Positions 57,111 through 64,000 of a stretch of 64,000 nucleotides of DNA are shown in pieces (within the stretch, counting starts at the first letter, position 1; every line of letters starts with the position of its first letter). Below the pieces are notes generated by a model. It worked only from the letters and a program-made list of their open reading frames with translations. It had not been told where the DNA came from and did no database searches. The position numbers and the translations under genes are program-made. The stretch is from Devosia aurantiaca. GTDB lineage: Bacteria > Pseudomonadota > Alphaproteobacteria > Rhizobiales > Devosiaceae. Where the stretch lies: assembly GCF_011058215.1 (NCBI RefSeq), contig NZ_JAALFG010000002.1, forward strand, positions 372,001 to 436,000. The letters are read 5' to 3'.

Positions 57111-57879
57111 ATGAACGGCAAATCCCCTTCGATCTTGGCGGCAAGCGCGCCCTGATCACCGGTTCGAGCCGTGGCCTGGGCCTCGCCATGGCCCGGGCTC
57201 TGGCCGGCGCCGGTGCCGCCGTGGTGCTCAACGCCCGTGACGGCAAAGCCTTGGGCGCCGCCGCCGCCGATCTCGCCGAAACCGGATACGAGGTTGCGGC
57301 GCTGGCCTTCGACGTCACCAGCCCTGAAAGCGTCGGCGAAGCCGTGCGGCACTGCGAAGGCGAGATAGGGCCTATCGATATCCTCATCAACAATGCCGGC
57401 ATGCAGATCCGCGGCCCGCTCGAAACCTTCCGCCACGACGATTTCGAGCGGATGATGTCCACCCATGTCACCGCCACCTTCAGCGTCAGCCAGGCCGTCG
57501 CGCAGGGCATGATCGCCCGCGGACGTGGCAAGATCATCAACATCTGCTCGATCCTGACCGACCACGCCCGCCCCTCGGTCGCCCCCTATGGCGCCGCCAA
57601 GGCAGCCATAGCCAATCTGACGCGTGGCATGGCGGCCGATTGGGCCGGCAAGGGCCTCAACGTCAATGCCATCGCGCCGGGCTATTTTCGCACCGACCTC
57701 AACGCCGCACTGATCGCCGACCAGGACTTCAACGCCTGGGTCGAAAAGCGCACGCCCATGGGCCGATGGGGCGAGGTCGAAGAGCTTGGCCCCCAGCCAT
57801 TTTCCTTGCTTCCGACGCTTCCAGTTTCGTCAACGGACACATCCTCTATGTCGACGGCGCCTTCACAGCCACGGTCTGA
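57111..57879 (+). CDS. SDR family oxidoreductase, gluconate 5-dehydrogenase-like (two frameshifts in this sequence)
   Basis: A 256-residue short-chain dehydrogenase after repair, similar to IdnO-type gluconate 5-dehydrogenases by GGKRALITGSSRGLG and the late PMGRWGEVEEL. The catalytic pair is in YGAAKAA. The frame breaks in four C at 57124-57127 (joining MNGKSP to FDLGGKRAL) and five C at 57790-57794 (joining ELGP to AIFLASDASSFVNGHILYVDG). GGAG precedes the ATG. The stop lies within the gluconokinase gene, so the two are coupled. Confidence 0.88.
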
Positions 57880-58411
57880 CCCGGCTCGCATCATCATCGT
57901 CATGGGCGTGAGCTCGTCCGGCAAGTCCACCGTCGGGGCCGCACTTGGCCGCGCGCTTCATGCGCCCTTCCTCGATGGCGACAAGTACCATCCCGAGGCC
58001 AATGTCGAAAAAATGCGCGCGGGCACGCCGCTGACCGACGACGACCGCTGGCCGTGGCTTACGGCCCTCTCCGCCGCGCTCAAGGAAGCGGCAGACCGCA
58101 AGGGCGTCGCCGTCGGCGCGTGCTCGGCCCTGCGTAAAAGCTATCGCGACTTCATCACCCGGGAAGCCGGCGAGCCGGTACTCTTTGTTTATCTCGAAGG
58201 TTCGCGCGACGTGATCGGCGAGCGCATGGCCCGCCGCAAGCACGAATACATGCCCACGAGCCTCCTCGACAGCCAGTTCGCGACGCTGGAAGTACCCGAC
58301 CCCGCCACCGAGCACGTCCTCGTCGTGCCCGTCACCGATCCCGTGGACAAGATCGTGCGCACGGTCACCGCCTCGCAGGACCACCTGCGGACGTTCAAGC
58401 GCTGGCAGTGA
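57848..58411 (+). CDS. gntK: Gluconokinase
   Basis: A 187-residue P-loop kinase that phosphorylates gluconate. Walker A is GVSSSGKSTVG, followed by FLDGDKYHPEANVEKM, LTDDDRWPWL and ACSALRKSYRD, all typical of GntK/IdnK. The ATG at 57848 overlaps the end of the SDR gene by 32 bases. With the SDR and gnd it completes gluconate to ribulose-5-phosphate conversion. Confidence 0.94.
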   Translation: MSTAPSQPRSDPARIIIVMGVSSSGKSTVGAALGRALHAPFLDGDKYHPEANVEKMRAGTPLTDDDRWPWLTALSAALKEAADRKGVAVGACSALRKSYRDFITREAGEPVLFVYLEGSRDVIGERMARRKHEYMPTSLLDSQFATLEVPDPATEHVLVVPVTDPVDKIVRTVTASQDHLRTFKRWQ

Positions 58412-58791
58412 TCACCGCGCCTCGCGCCGATCCTCGACTTCTTCCGGATCCTGTCGCCACGGCCAGCGGCCAGTGATTTCCACTTCCAGCGACAGGCTCA
58501 AAAAGTTCGGATGACGATGATGCCGGCAAGCACGGCAAGGCTTTTGAGCGTCGGTTCGATGGCAACGGTCGCAATGATGTCGGCCGCCACTAAAAACTCG
58601 AGCCCCAGAAGAATGCCGCGCCCGACATCAGCCCTGTAGTGCCGCAGACTATGGTCCTCGGCCTTGCCGCTCCGGCTGCGCTGAACATAGCGCCATGTCG
58701 CAAGCACTATGCCCAACACGATGACCAGGATCCCGCACCATTCGATGGCGCGGGTCACAAGGTGAAGAAGATCTTCGCCCAAGACGTTCAT
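58412..58791 (-). CDS. DUF1622 membrane protein (frameshifted in this sequence)
   Basis: A small membrane protein of 126 residues after repair with three hydrophobic segments. The family hallmarks are RGILLGLEFLVAADII and the IRTFLSLSLEVEITGRWPW region. The frame stops early in five A at 58500-58504 (plus strand); one added base restores the conserved end and a stop at 58412. The start at 58791 follows GGGAGG. Function of the family is unknown. It converges on gntK. Confidence 0.85.
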
Positions 58792-58846
58792 CGCTGCCTC
58801 CCAGACCCGAGCAAGCAACGCGGCAGACCGCTAGGCGATCCGCATT

Positions 58847-59332
58847 CTAGGATGCTTGAGGCTCACGAGGCGGAACGCCATCGCTGCGCGACAGGCTGGC
58901 ATTGTAGTAGCGATCGTCGAGCGTCACTTCCTCGCCGATCCACGAGGGAATCTTGATCGCCTGATCCTCATGCTCGAGCTCGACCTCGGCGATGATCAGG
59001 CCCTCGTGCCGACCTTCGAACACATCGATCTCCCAAGTGAGGCCGCCGAACTCAAGCTCATGGCGGCGCTTTTCGATCGTATGAGGTCGCGACAGCTCCA
59101 GCAGTTCGCGGGCGTCCTCGATCGGGATTTCGTATTCGAACTCTGCCCGAGTAGCGCCTACCGATTTGCCCTTGAGCGTTATCGCCGCCTTCTCGTCGTC
59201 CCAAGTCCGCACGCGAACCGTCGCCTTGGCATTGGACGACAGATAGCCCTGCCGGATCGACCGACCTTCATTGGCAGCTTTGCGCCAATCATTATTGCAG
59301 ACCAGGAACTTGCGTTCGATTTCGGTGCCCAT
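58847..59332 (-). CDS. CYTH domain protein (inorganic triphosphatase-like)
   Basis: A 161-residue triphosphate tunnel metalloenzyme. The CYTH signature EIERKF is at 4-9, followed by RQGYLSS, TVRVRTWDD and ITLKGKSVGATRAEFEYEIP; acidic metal ligands recur in AEVELE. Family members hydrolyse inorganic triphosphate or thiamine triphosphate. It starts three bases after the CHAD gene on the same strand, and the two functions are often fused in other bacteria. Confidence 0.93.
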   Translation of the reverse strand: MGTEIERKFLVCNNDWRKAANEGRSIRQGYLSSNAKATVRVRTWDDEKAAITLKGKSVGATRAEFEYEIPIEDARELLELSRPHTIEKRRHELEFGGLTWEIDVFEGRHEGLIIAEVELEHEDQAIKIPSWIGEEVTLDDRYYNASLSRSDGVPPREPQAS

Positions 59333-59335
59333 GCT

Positions 59336-60202
59336 TTACCCTTTTTCCGGCAGCAGCGACCAGTAGCTCTCGAAGCGTTTCCGCAGTGCACCCGGCTTTT
59401 CGGCCGCAAGCTGGTGCCCAAGCGCAAACGCTTGCTCGCCCAGCTCTTCCTGCCTCTTGGCCACGGCAACAAGGATCGGACCGAGATCGCCCAGGTCTTC
59501 TTCTGCGGCGTTCAGCACATCCGTCAACACCGCCAGATTGTGGTGATCCCCCAGATATTCGCCCAAGTGATCGAGCGCCTTGGCCCGTGGCGCCAAGAGA
59601 TCAGCCGCAGACTTGGCGAGCAGCGTCACATGGTACCAGTGGTATTTCGCCTGCTTGCGCCACTCGTGCATCGCCGTCGCGGTCTGCTCGCCCTCAGCCA
59701 AGTCGAAGTCCCGCAAGAATTGTCGGTAGGTCTTCTCCAACCCGTCGCCCACAAGATCGAAGTCATTGGTGTCGAAGGTCCACTCCTTGGCGCGATCACC
59801 GATCTTTTCGAAAATCTCGGCAAACTGCTCGAGCGGATTGTCGGTTTTGCTCGCCGCCTCGCTTCGTTTCGCCCGCGCCACGAGATATTCCCGGGCAGCC
59901 TGACTGTGTCCTGCGATGGTGAGACCATCAAGCGTCTCGACCATGACCCCCGCATCCCGCGCTCCGCCCAAAAGGTTGGCTGCGTCGCGCAGAGCCGCGT
60001 TTTCTTTCTTGAAATCCGCAAAGTTGGGCTGCACCAGCCGGAGCAAACCGCGCACCTTCTTGCAGCGCCGCCGCAGGCCATGAACGGTCTTGTCGAAGTC
60101 ACCCCCTCCTTGCGCGGAGGCCAGGGCCTTTTCGATCTGTTCTCCGGCAATGGCCCGCACCTGATGCCCCGCGCGGGACCGCGACTTAAATGCAAACGAC
60201 AT
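59336..60202 (-). CDS. CHAD domain protein
   Basis: A 288-residue all-helical CHAD protein. Conserved histidines and basic residues that bind polyphosphate are visible in TVHGLRRRCKKVRGLLRL near 39-56 and in MHEWRKQAKYHWYHVTLL near 186-203. It precedes the CYTH gene with a three-base gap, so they form an operon likely acting on polyphosphate or triphosphate. Confidence 0.93.
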   Translation of the reverse strand: MSFAFKSRSRAGHQVRAIAGEQIEKALASAQGGGDFDKTVHGLRRRCKKVRGLLRLVQPNFADFKKENAALRDAANLLGGARDAGVMVETLDGLTIAGHSQAAREYLVARAKRSEAASKTDNPLEQFAEIFEKIGDRAKEWTFDTNDFDLVGDGLEKTYRQFLRDFDLAEGEQTATAMHEWRKQAKYHWYHVTLLAKSAADLLAPRAKALDHLGEYLGDHHNLAVLTDVLNAAEEDLGDLGPILVAVAKRQEELGEQAFALGHQLAAEKPGALRKRFESYWSLLPEKG

Positions 60203-60265
60203 ACTTCAACCCAGTTGGATAACGCAGAGCTTAGGCACGCCTCGATGTCATCATCCAGAACAAAT

Positions 60266-60298
60266 AAAAAGGCCGCCCCGAAGGACGGCCTATTTTTG
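60266..60298. terminator. Bidirectional intrinsic terminator
   Basis: Stem AGGCCGCCC/GGACGGCCT (60270-60278 with 60283-60291, one mismatch) with a CGAA loop, preceded by AATAAAAA and followed by ATTTTTG. On the minus strand the A-rich side becomes the U-tract. It lies between the leftward csbD gene end and the leftward CHAD gene start. Confidence 0.8.
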
Positions 60299-60312
60299 TG
60301 CGATGCGGAAGC

Positions 60313-60495
60313 TTAGTGCTTCAGTGCGTCGCGGGCAGCGTCTTTGACTTCGCCGACCTTTTGCTGGATTTTGCCTTCGGCCTTGTCTGCCTTGCCTTCG
60401 GCCTGCAGACGTTCGTTACCGGTCAGACCGCCAGCGGCATCCTTGAGAGAACCCATGGCCTGCTTTCCGGCGCCTTTTGCTTCGTCCTTATGCAT
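60313..60495 (-). CDS. CsbD family stress protein
   Basis: A 60-residue hydrophilic, highly charged helical protein of the CsbD family, recognised by KGAGKQAMGSLKDAAGGLTG and KADKAEGKIQQKVGEVKDA. The start at 60495 has AAAGGAG seven bases upstream. CsbD-like proteins are general-stress proteins with no known biochemical role. It is monocistronic between terminators. Confidence 0.92.
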   Translation of the reverse strand: MHKDEAKGAGKQAMGSLKDAAGGLTGNERLQAEGKADKAEGKIQQKVGEVKDAARDALKH

Positions 60496-60584
60496 TTCAG
60501 TCTCCTTTGTTAGAAGTCTGACAGAAGAACGAGGCGGGCGCGCTGACGTTCCCAAAAGACATATCACAGGTTAGTTTACCACCC

Positions 60585-61253
60585 ATGCCGCCCATGCCCA
60601 CGCTCCATGACTACCAGCCACCAATGGAGCCCTATCTCGACGTCCTCCACGTCGACGACGATATCCTGGTGGTCAACAAGCAGAGCGGCTTGCTGAGCGT
60701 CCCCGGCAAAGACCCGAGCCTATGGGATTGCATCGAATATCGCGCGCGCCAGACCTGGCCCACTGCCGGCATGTGCCATCGGCTCGACAAAGACACGTCT
60801 GGCGTTCTTGTCCTCGCGCTCAACAAGCGCGCGCATGGCCGCATCGGCTCTCAGTTCGAGCATCGAAAGACCACCAAAAGCTATCTCGTCCGCGTCGCCG
60901 GGATCGTCGCCGAGGATAGCGGCCTTGTCGATCTTCCCCTCGCCACCGACTGGCTCAACAAGCCGCGCCAGCGCGTCGACTTCGACCATGGCCGCCCGTC
61001 GCAGACCCAATGGCAGGTGCTGGAGCGCGAGGACAACGCCACCCGCATGCGCCTCGTGCCACTCACCGGACGCACCCATCAGCTCAGGGTCCACATGAAA
61101 GCCATCGGCCATGTGATTCTGGGAGATGCATTTTATGCCGAAGAAGCGGAGTTCCTGGCCGCCGACCGGCTGCAACTCCATGCCGCCGAACTGGGCTTCA
61201 CCCACCCCACGACCGAACAATTCACCACCTTCGTCGCGCCGGACCCGTTCTAG
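60585..61253 (+). CDS. rluA: RluA family pseudouridine synthase
   Basis: A 222-residue rRNA/tRNA pseudouridine synthase. The catalytic aspartate is in HRLDKDTSG. The other conserved parts are LVVNKQSGLLSVPG and PLTGRTHQLRVHMKAIGHVILGD. It lacks an S4 domain, as RluA does. Target positions (23S U746 and tRNA U32 in Escherichia coli RluA) are inferred by family. Its end overlaps the convergent ASCH gene by four bases. Confidence 0.88.
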   Translation: MPPMPTLHDYQPPMEPYLDVLHVDDDILVVNKQSGLLSVPGKDPSLWDCIEYRARQTWPTAGMCHRLDKDTSGVLVLALNKRAHGRIGSQFEHRKTTKSYLVRVAGIVAEDSGLVDLPLATDWLNKPRQRVDFDHGRPSQTQWQVLEREDNATRMRLVPLTGRTHQLRVHMKAIGHVILGDAFYAEEAEFLAADRLQLHAAELGFTHPTTEQFTTFVAPDPF

Positions 61254-61536
61254 TCGCTTTCACCCAGGTAGCCGACTTCGATCCGCTGAAACAGCGCCCC
61301 CTCCTTCATGGTCGCGAGCCAGCGCTGAAAGTCAGCGACGTCGGCAAAACCGGCCCGTTGCGCGTCCGTCTCAGTTACATCGTCCGGGCTCATGTCGGTC
61401 ACCGACTCGATGGATAAAAGCCCAACCTTGGTCTTGAGCGTCCCCCGGCCCTTACCGTTGGCCGGTTCCAGCGCCGAAAGATCAGGTCCACCTTGCCGGC
61501 CTTGATCTCTTCCAAAAGCTCCCGCTTCAGCAGCAT
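61250..61536 (-). CDS. ASCH domain-like protein (frameshifted in this sequence)
   Basis: A 95-residue protein after repair, starting MLLKRELLEEIKAGKVDLIFRRW, a pattern of ASCH (PUA-related) domains. The frame breaks in five C at 61442-61446; one added base joins RPTVRAG to GTLKTKVGLLSIESV. ASCH proteins bind RNA or modified nucleotides. The start overlaps the RidA stop (TGATG), so both are co-translated. Confidence 0.75.
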
Positions 61537-61916
61537 CAGTCGAGCACCGCCGTTGCTGTGATCTCGATCCGAAGCTTCTTGGCCAACAGCTCCTTGACGA
61601 CAACCGTAGCCCGTACCGGGTAGGGCTGAACTGTAAGGTATTCGCGATAAACCGCATTCATGCCCGGCGCATCGGCGCTATCGACGAGAAAGATCTGCAC
61701 CATCACGAGATTGCGCAGCGTCCCACCCGCAGCCTCGAGCGCGATCTGCAGATTATCGAGACACCGCCGCGTCTGCTCCTCGATCCCGCCCGCGACGATC
61801 TCGCCGCTCACCGGATCTTCGGCGATGGCAACGAGCCACAGGTGCTTGCCGGCACGAACGGCATCGTTGATCGGCGCGGAAGAAGGGGCAATCCCGGTTT
61901 CGATACGTTCGATCAT
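61536..61916 (-). CDS. RidA family protein
   Basis: A second RidA family member in the window, 126 residues, read from ATG 61916 with GGAG upstream. It has GGIEEQTRRCLDNLQIALEAAG and VMVQIFLVDSADAPGMNAVYREYL, then VRATVVVKELL. The canonical RidA arginine is likely in YPVRAT. It is coupled to the ASCH gene. Its role is unspecified enamine/imine hydrolysis or binding. Confidence 0.9.
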   Translation of the reverse strand: MIERIETGIAPSSAPINDAVRAGKHLWLVAIAEDPVSGEIVAGGIEEQTRRCLDNLQIALEAAGGTLRNLVMVQIFLVDSADAPGMNAVYREYLTVQPYPVRATVVVKELLAKKLRIEITATAVLD

Positions 61917-61992
61917 GAAGGCTCCAACAAAGAATCGGCAGGCACAATTGTGTTGCGAGAGAGCTTGTGACAAACACGGGCTACCGAGCCAA

Positions 61993-62076
61993 GCGGGCGT
62001 GGTGAAACTGGTAGACACAAGGGACTTAAAATCCCTCGGCTATGCCGTGCGGGTTCGATTCCCGCCGCCCGCACCA
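61993..62076 (+). tRNA. tRNA-Leu (anticodon TAA)
   Basis: A complete cloverleaf: acceptor GCGGGCG/CGCCCGC, a D arm with GGTAGACAC, anticodon stem AGGGA/TCCCT with loop CTTAAAA (anticodon TAA at 62027-62029), a long variable arm and T arm GCGGG-TTCGATT-CCCGC. CCA is encoded. Class II, leucine. Confidence 0.97.
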
Positions 62077-62079
62077 AGC

Positions 62080-62583
62080 CTAGCGCGGACGGGAAAAACT
62101 GTCTTCGATGCGCTCGATGATCGCGTCATAACGCACCTTGTCCGACGACGGATAGCTGACCTCGAAGCCCGAAAAGCGCTGGCCATCCCGCGAAAGCAAA
62201 ACCTTGGTGTAAAAGATCAGCGGCTCGACGCCTTCGATTTCCGAGTGCGAGAACCCTGAAAGCACGAACCAGGATTCGCCTTCGGCGCGATAGGTGATCT
62301 CCCGGTTCGGATCGTCGGCAGAGAGACGGTCTGCAAAATCATCGAGTGTCAGCCCGGCAGCATCTCCCTGATAAAGATTGATCTGCCCATCGCCATCGGT
62401 CTCGAGGAAAAGCCGGGATTGCCCGTCCTCGGTGGGCGATAACTGGAACAGTCCGAATGGCAGATCCACCGAAAATCCGGTTTCCGCATCCTCGAACCGC
62501 GACCAGCCCGCGCCGGTCTGCGCCATGCTCGTGCCCGCCAAAACGAGGCTGATAAGTCCGGCTGCAAGTACCCGCTTCATCAT
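62080..62583 (-). CDS. Exported hypothetical protein
   Basis: A 167-residue protein with a signal peptide (residues 1-21, ending SMA-QT). The mature part is predicted beta-rich and acidic, with FEDAETGFSVDLPFGLF near the N-terminus, a pattern of small periplasmic proteins of unknown function. ATG 62583 follows GGAGG. It ends four bases after the tRNA on the opposite strand. Function unknown. Confidence 0.7.
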   Translation of the reverse strand: MMKRVLAAGLISLVLAGTSMAQTGAGWSRFEDAETGFSVDLPFGLFQLSPTEDGQSRLFLETDGDGQINLYQGDAAGLTLDDFADRLSADDPNREITYRAEGESWFVLSGFSHSEIEGVEPLIFYTKVLLSRDGQRFSGFEVSYPSSDKVRYDAIIERIEDSFSRPR

Positions 62584-62639
62584 GGCAGACCTCCATTGCT
62601 TAACCAGCAACGAACAAGGTCCGTCAAAAGCTCCGGCAA

Positions 62640-63662
62640 TCAGTTTGTGTCCGTGACGCAGAAGCGTCCGTCGTCGCCACGCCAGATCTTGAGCCCTGCT
62701 TCACGGAACGCCAGGATGACAAGCCGCATGCTGTCGCCCTGCCCTTGCGACATCTCGTTTCCTTCGAGCCGCCGAACGGTGGAAAGCGAAATGCTGGCCT
62801 TGGCGGCGAGGATTTCTGCGGTCCAGTTCAGTAACGCGCGGCAAGCCCTGATCTGCCCGGCACTCAACACCTGCAGCCCGCTTTCGCTGGACGCAGTCGG
62901 CGGCGACACATAGTGGCTCTCCGCTGCGGCAAAGCCTCCCCAGAAAGGATCGGTCGAAAGCTCCGGCGCGAGCGGCAGCCCGGCCGCGTGTAGCGCCCGA
63001 TACTGGCCGTCGCTCATCAGCATACGGCCGTCGAAACGGAAGGAGCGATTGTGCGCGACGGCGTCGCGCCAGTTATCGGGAGCCCGCTTTAGATCGTCAG
63101 GGTGGATGATGTCGCGCCAGCTAACGCCAAGCCCGTCTTTACGCATCAACTCGATCTGCTCGTCGACGCTGAAGCGTTCGATCAACCTTCCCTCCCCGTC
63201 GGCGATCCAGAAGGCGGCGTCCATCAGTTTGGCAAGGTTATAGAGCAGAGCCGTGAGGTTGCCGTTCCGGCTCTTGATCGCCTGCCCGTCGGAAACGTCG
63301 GCAGCCACGGCCACCACTCTTGTGACCGATCCCTCGCGATCGAAAAAACTGCGTGCCTGGCTACGGAGATGCCGCAACTGACCATCGGGGCGGATCACCC
63401 GGAAGCGTCGGTCGGCCTGCCGGCAGTCGGTAGCGAGCTCGTTGGCGTCTTCGACCTTGAGCCGGTCCTTGGGGTGCACGAGCTGTTCGATAAAGGTCGG
63501 ATCGAGCTGCACGCCGGCAGGATTGACGCCTACCAGCTCGAAAAAACCGGGCGAGCAGTTGAGGCGTCCATCTCCCACGGTCCAGGTCCAAAAGCCGATA
63601 TGCAGCGCGGTTTCGGCAAGTCTCAGCCAGTCCTCTGGCTGGCGAGCCATACGTTCGTTCAT
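62640..63662 (-). CDS. PAS-PAS regulator with C-terminal XRE-type helix-turn-helix
   Basis: A 340-residue soluble protein. The first PAS domain (about 10-130) carries GFWTWTVGDGRLNCSPGFFELVG and a PAC end (HLRSQARSFFDREGSV). A second PAS-like region (about 145-230) includes FWIADGEGRLIERF. The C-terminus (about 270-310) has AGQIRACRALLNWTAEILAAKASISLSTVRRLEG, a cI-like HTH common in alphaproteobacteria. The sensing-to-DNA-binding order is unusual for XRE proteins. Ligand and targets unknown. Confidence 0.85.
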   Translation of the reverse strand: MNERMARQPEDWLRLAETALHIGFWTWTVGDGRLNCSPGFFELVGVNPAGVQLDPTFIEQLVHPKDRLKVEDANELATDCRQADRRFRVIRPDGQLRHLRSQARSFFDREGSVTRVVAVAADVSDGQAIKSRNGNLTALLYNLAKLMDAAFWIADGEGRLIERFSVDEQIELMRKDGLGVSWRDIIHPDDLKRAPDNWRDAVAHNRSFRFDGRMLMSDGQYRALHAAGLPLAPELSTDPFWGGFAAAESHYVSPPTASSESGLQVLSAGQIRACRALLNWTAEILAAKASISLSTVRRLEGNEMSQGQGDSMRLVILAFREAGLKIWRGDDGRFCVTDTN

Positions 63663-63964
63663 CGTCGTCTATTCCGGAAGATCCTCACGCCGCGGCCGCG
63701 ACATGCCTGGTCAGATACGACAGGACCCTGCTTTGAAGTTTCACTGACTACGATTGCAAAACACGGAGTGGATCAGTCGCATTATCCGAAATTTTACGGA
63801 CCGGGCGTCTGGTGAAACAATTCACCTCAGCGTCATGAGCAGAAAGAAGCGATTGGGGTGCCAGTTGCCTGCTTTTCGGCAGCGCGACGATGATAATTCG
63901 ACGCGGCGCTAAGCTCTCGGACACCACGCTTTGATATGATTTGCGAACTTAACTCGAGGCCGAC
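63663..63964. other. 302-base intergenic region
   Basis: No convincing gene. It holds an inverted repeat GGTGAA-ACAA-TTCACC at 63811-63826, a possible operator for either divergent gene, and an AT-rich stretch near 63930-63950 that could be the promoter of the rightward partial gene. Confidence 0.5.
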
Positions 63965-64000
63965 GTGACCATTCGCCTTTTCAATTCCACCCGCCGCATC
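63965..64000 (+). CDS. Partial gene at window edge (uncertain)
   Basis: A frame from GTG 63965 with GAGG five bases upstream runs out of the window after 12 codons. The residues read (IRLFNSTRRI) are faintly like the opening of cysteinyl-tRNA synthetase, but this is too short to assign. It may be only a chance frame. Confidence 0.3.
   Translation, partial: MTIRLFNSTRRI

Noticed and set aside
57041..58411. Apparent SDR-gluconokinase fusion protein in one open frame
   Set aside because: It arises because a missing base shifts the SDR into the kinase frame. The true SDR end (SFVNGHILYVDG...) is in another frame and stops at 57879.
1..64000. CRISPR arrays, insertion sequences, rRNA operons
   Set aside because: No regularly spaced repeats, transposase frames or rRNA sequence were seen.

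Overview
The window is GC-rich chromosomal DNA from an alphaproteobacterium, most likely order Hyphomicrobiales and plausibly Devosiaceae. This is an inference from gene content: DUF2336, DUF3126, the BTLCP cysteine peptidase, a PAS_5 protein, PilZ proteins, a GTA-type spike base protein and a CtrA-type box. Genes are tightly packed and many stop/start pairs overlap (ATGA or TGATG). I see no rRNA, CRISPR array, insertion sequence or integrase. There is one tRNA, Leu(UAA).

Layout. (1) 1-13.9 kb is a catabolic island: two SDRs with an ATP-dependent hydantoinase/oxoprolinase pair (HyuA, HyuB), an FCD-type GntR regulator, an isoaspartyl peptidase/asparaginase, a creatininase-family amidohydrolase, a third SDR, a DegT-type aminotransferase, a RidA protein, a peptide-type ABC binding protein and an M14 carboxypeptidase. 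Four promoter regions in the island carry exact or one-mismatch copies of the palindrome TTGTAnTACAA and a fifth carries a weaker match. They probably form the operator set of the GntR protein. (2) 14-22.5 kb holds housekeeping and unknown genes: an HD hydrolase, NAD kinase, DUF2336, a lytic transglycosylase, a nitroreductase and two secreted unknowns. (3) 22.6-39 kb is a Wzx/Wzy-type exopolysaccharide locus with GDP-mannose and GDP-fucose synthesis (ManC, ManB, Gmd, Fcl), glycosyltransferases, acetyltransferases, flippase, polymerase, a Wzz/tyrosine-kinase co-polymerase and an initiating sugar transferase. A two-gene spike module (spike base protein plus SGNH hydrolase) resembling that of gene transfer agents sits inside it. 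(4) 39-64 kb is core metabolism and small accessory genes: arfB, thrS, an IscU-like scaffold, yidD, folE, hisI, rhomboid, PilZ, cysE, an FeS photolyase, a gluconate module (gnd, SDR, gntK), a CYTH and CHAD pair, rluA and a PAS/HTH regulator.

Sequence quality matters for every reader. I located 24 frameshifts in 20 genes. Each is repaired by adding exactly one base, and most lie in runs of 4-5 C or G. This is the signature of an under-polished assembly, so these genes are annotated as intact genes with sequence errors and not as pseudogenes. Coordinates given for them span the whole gene across the error.
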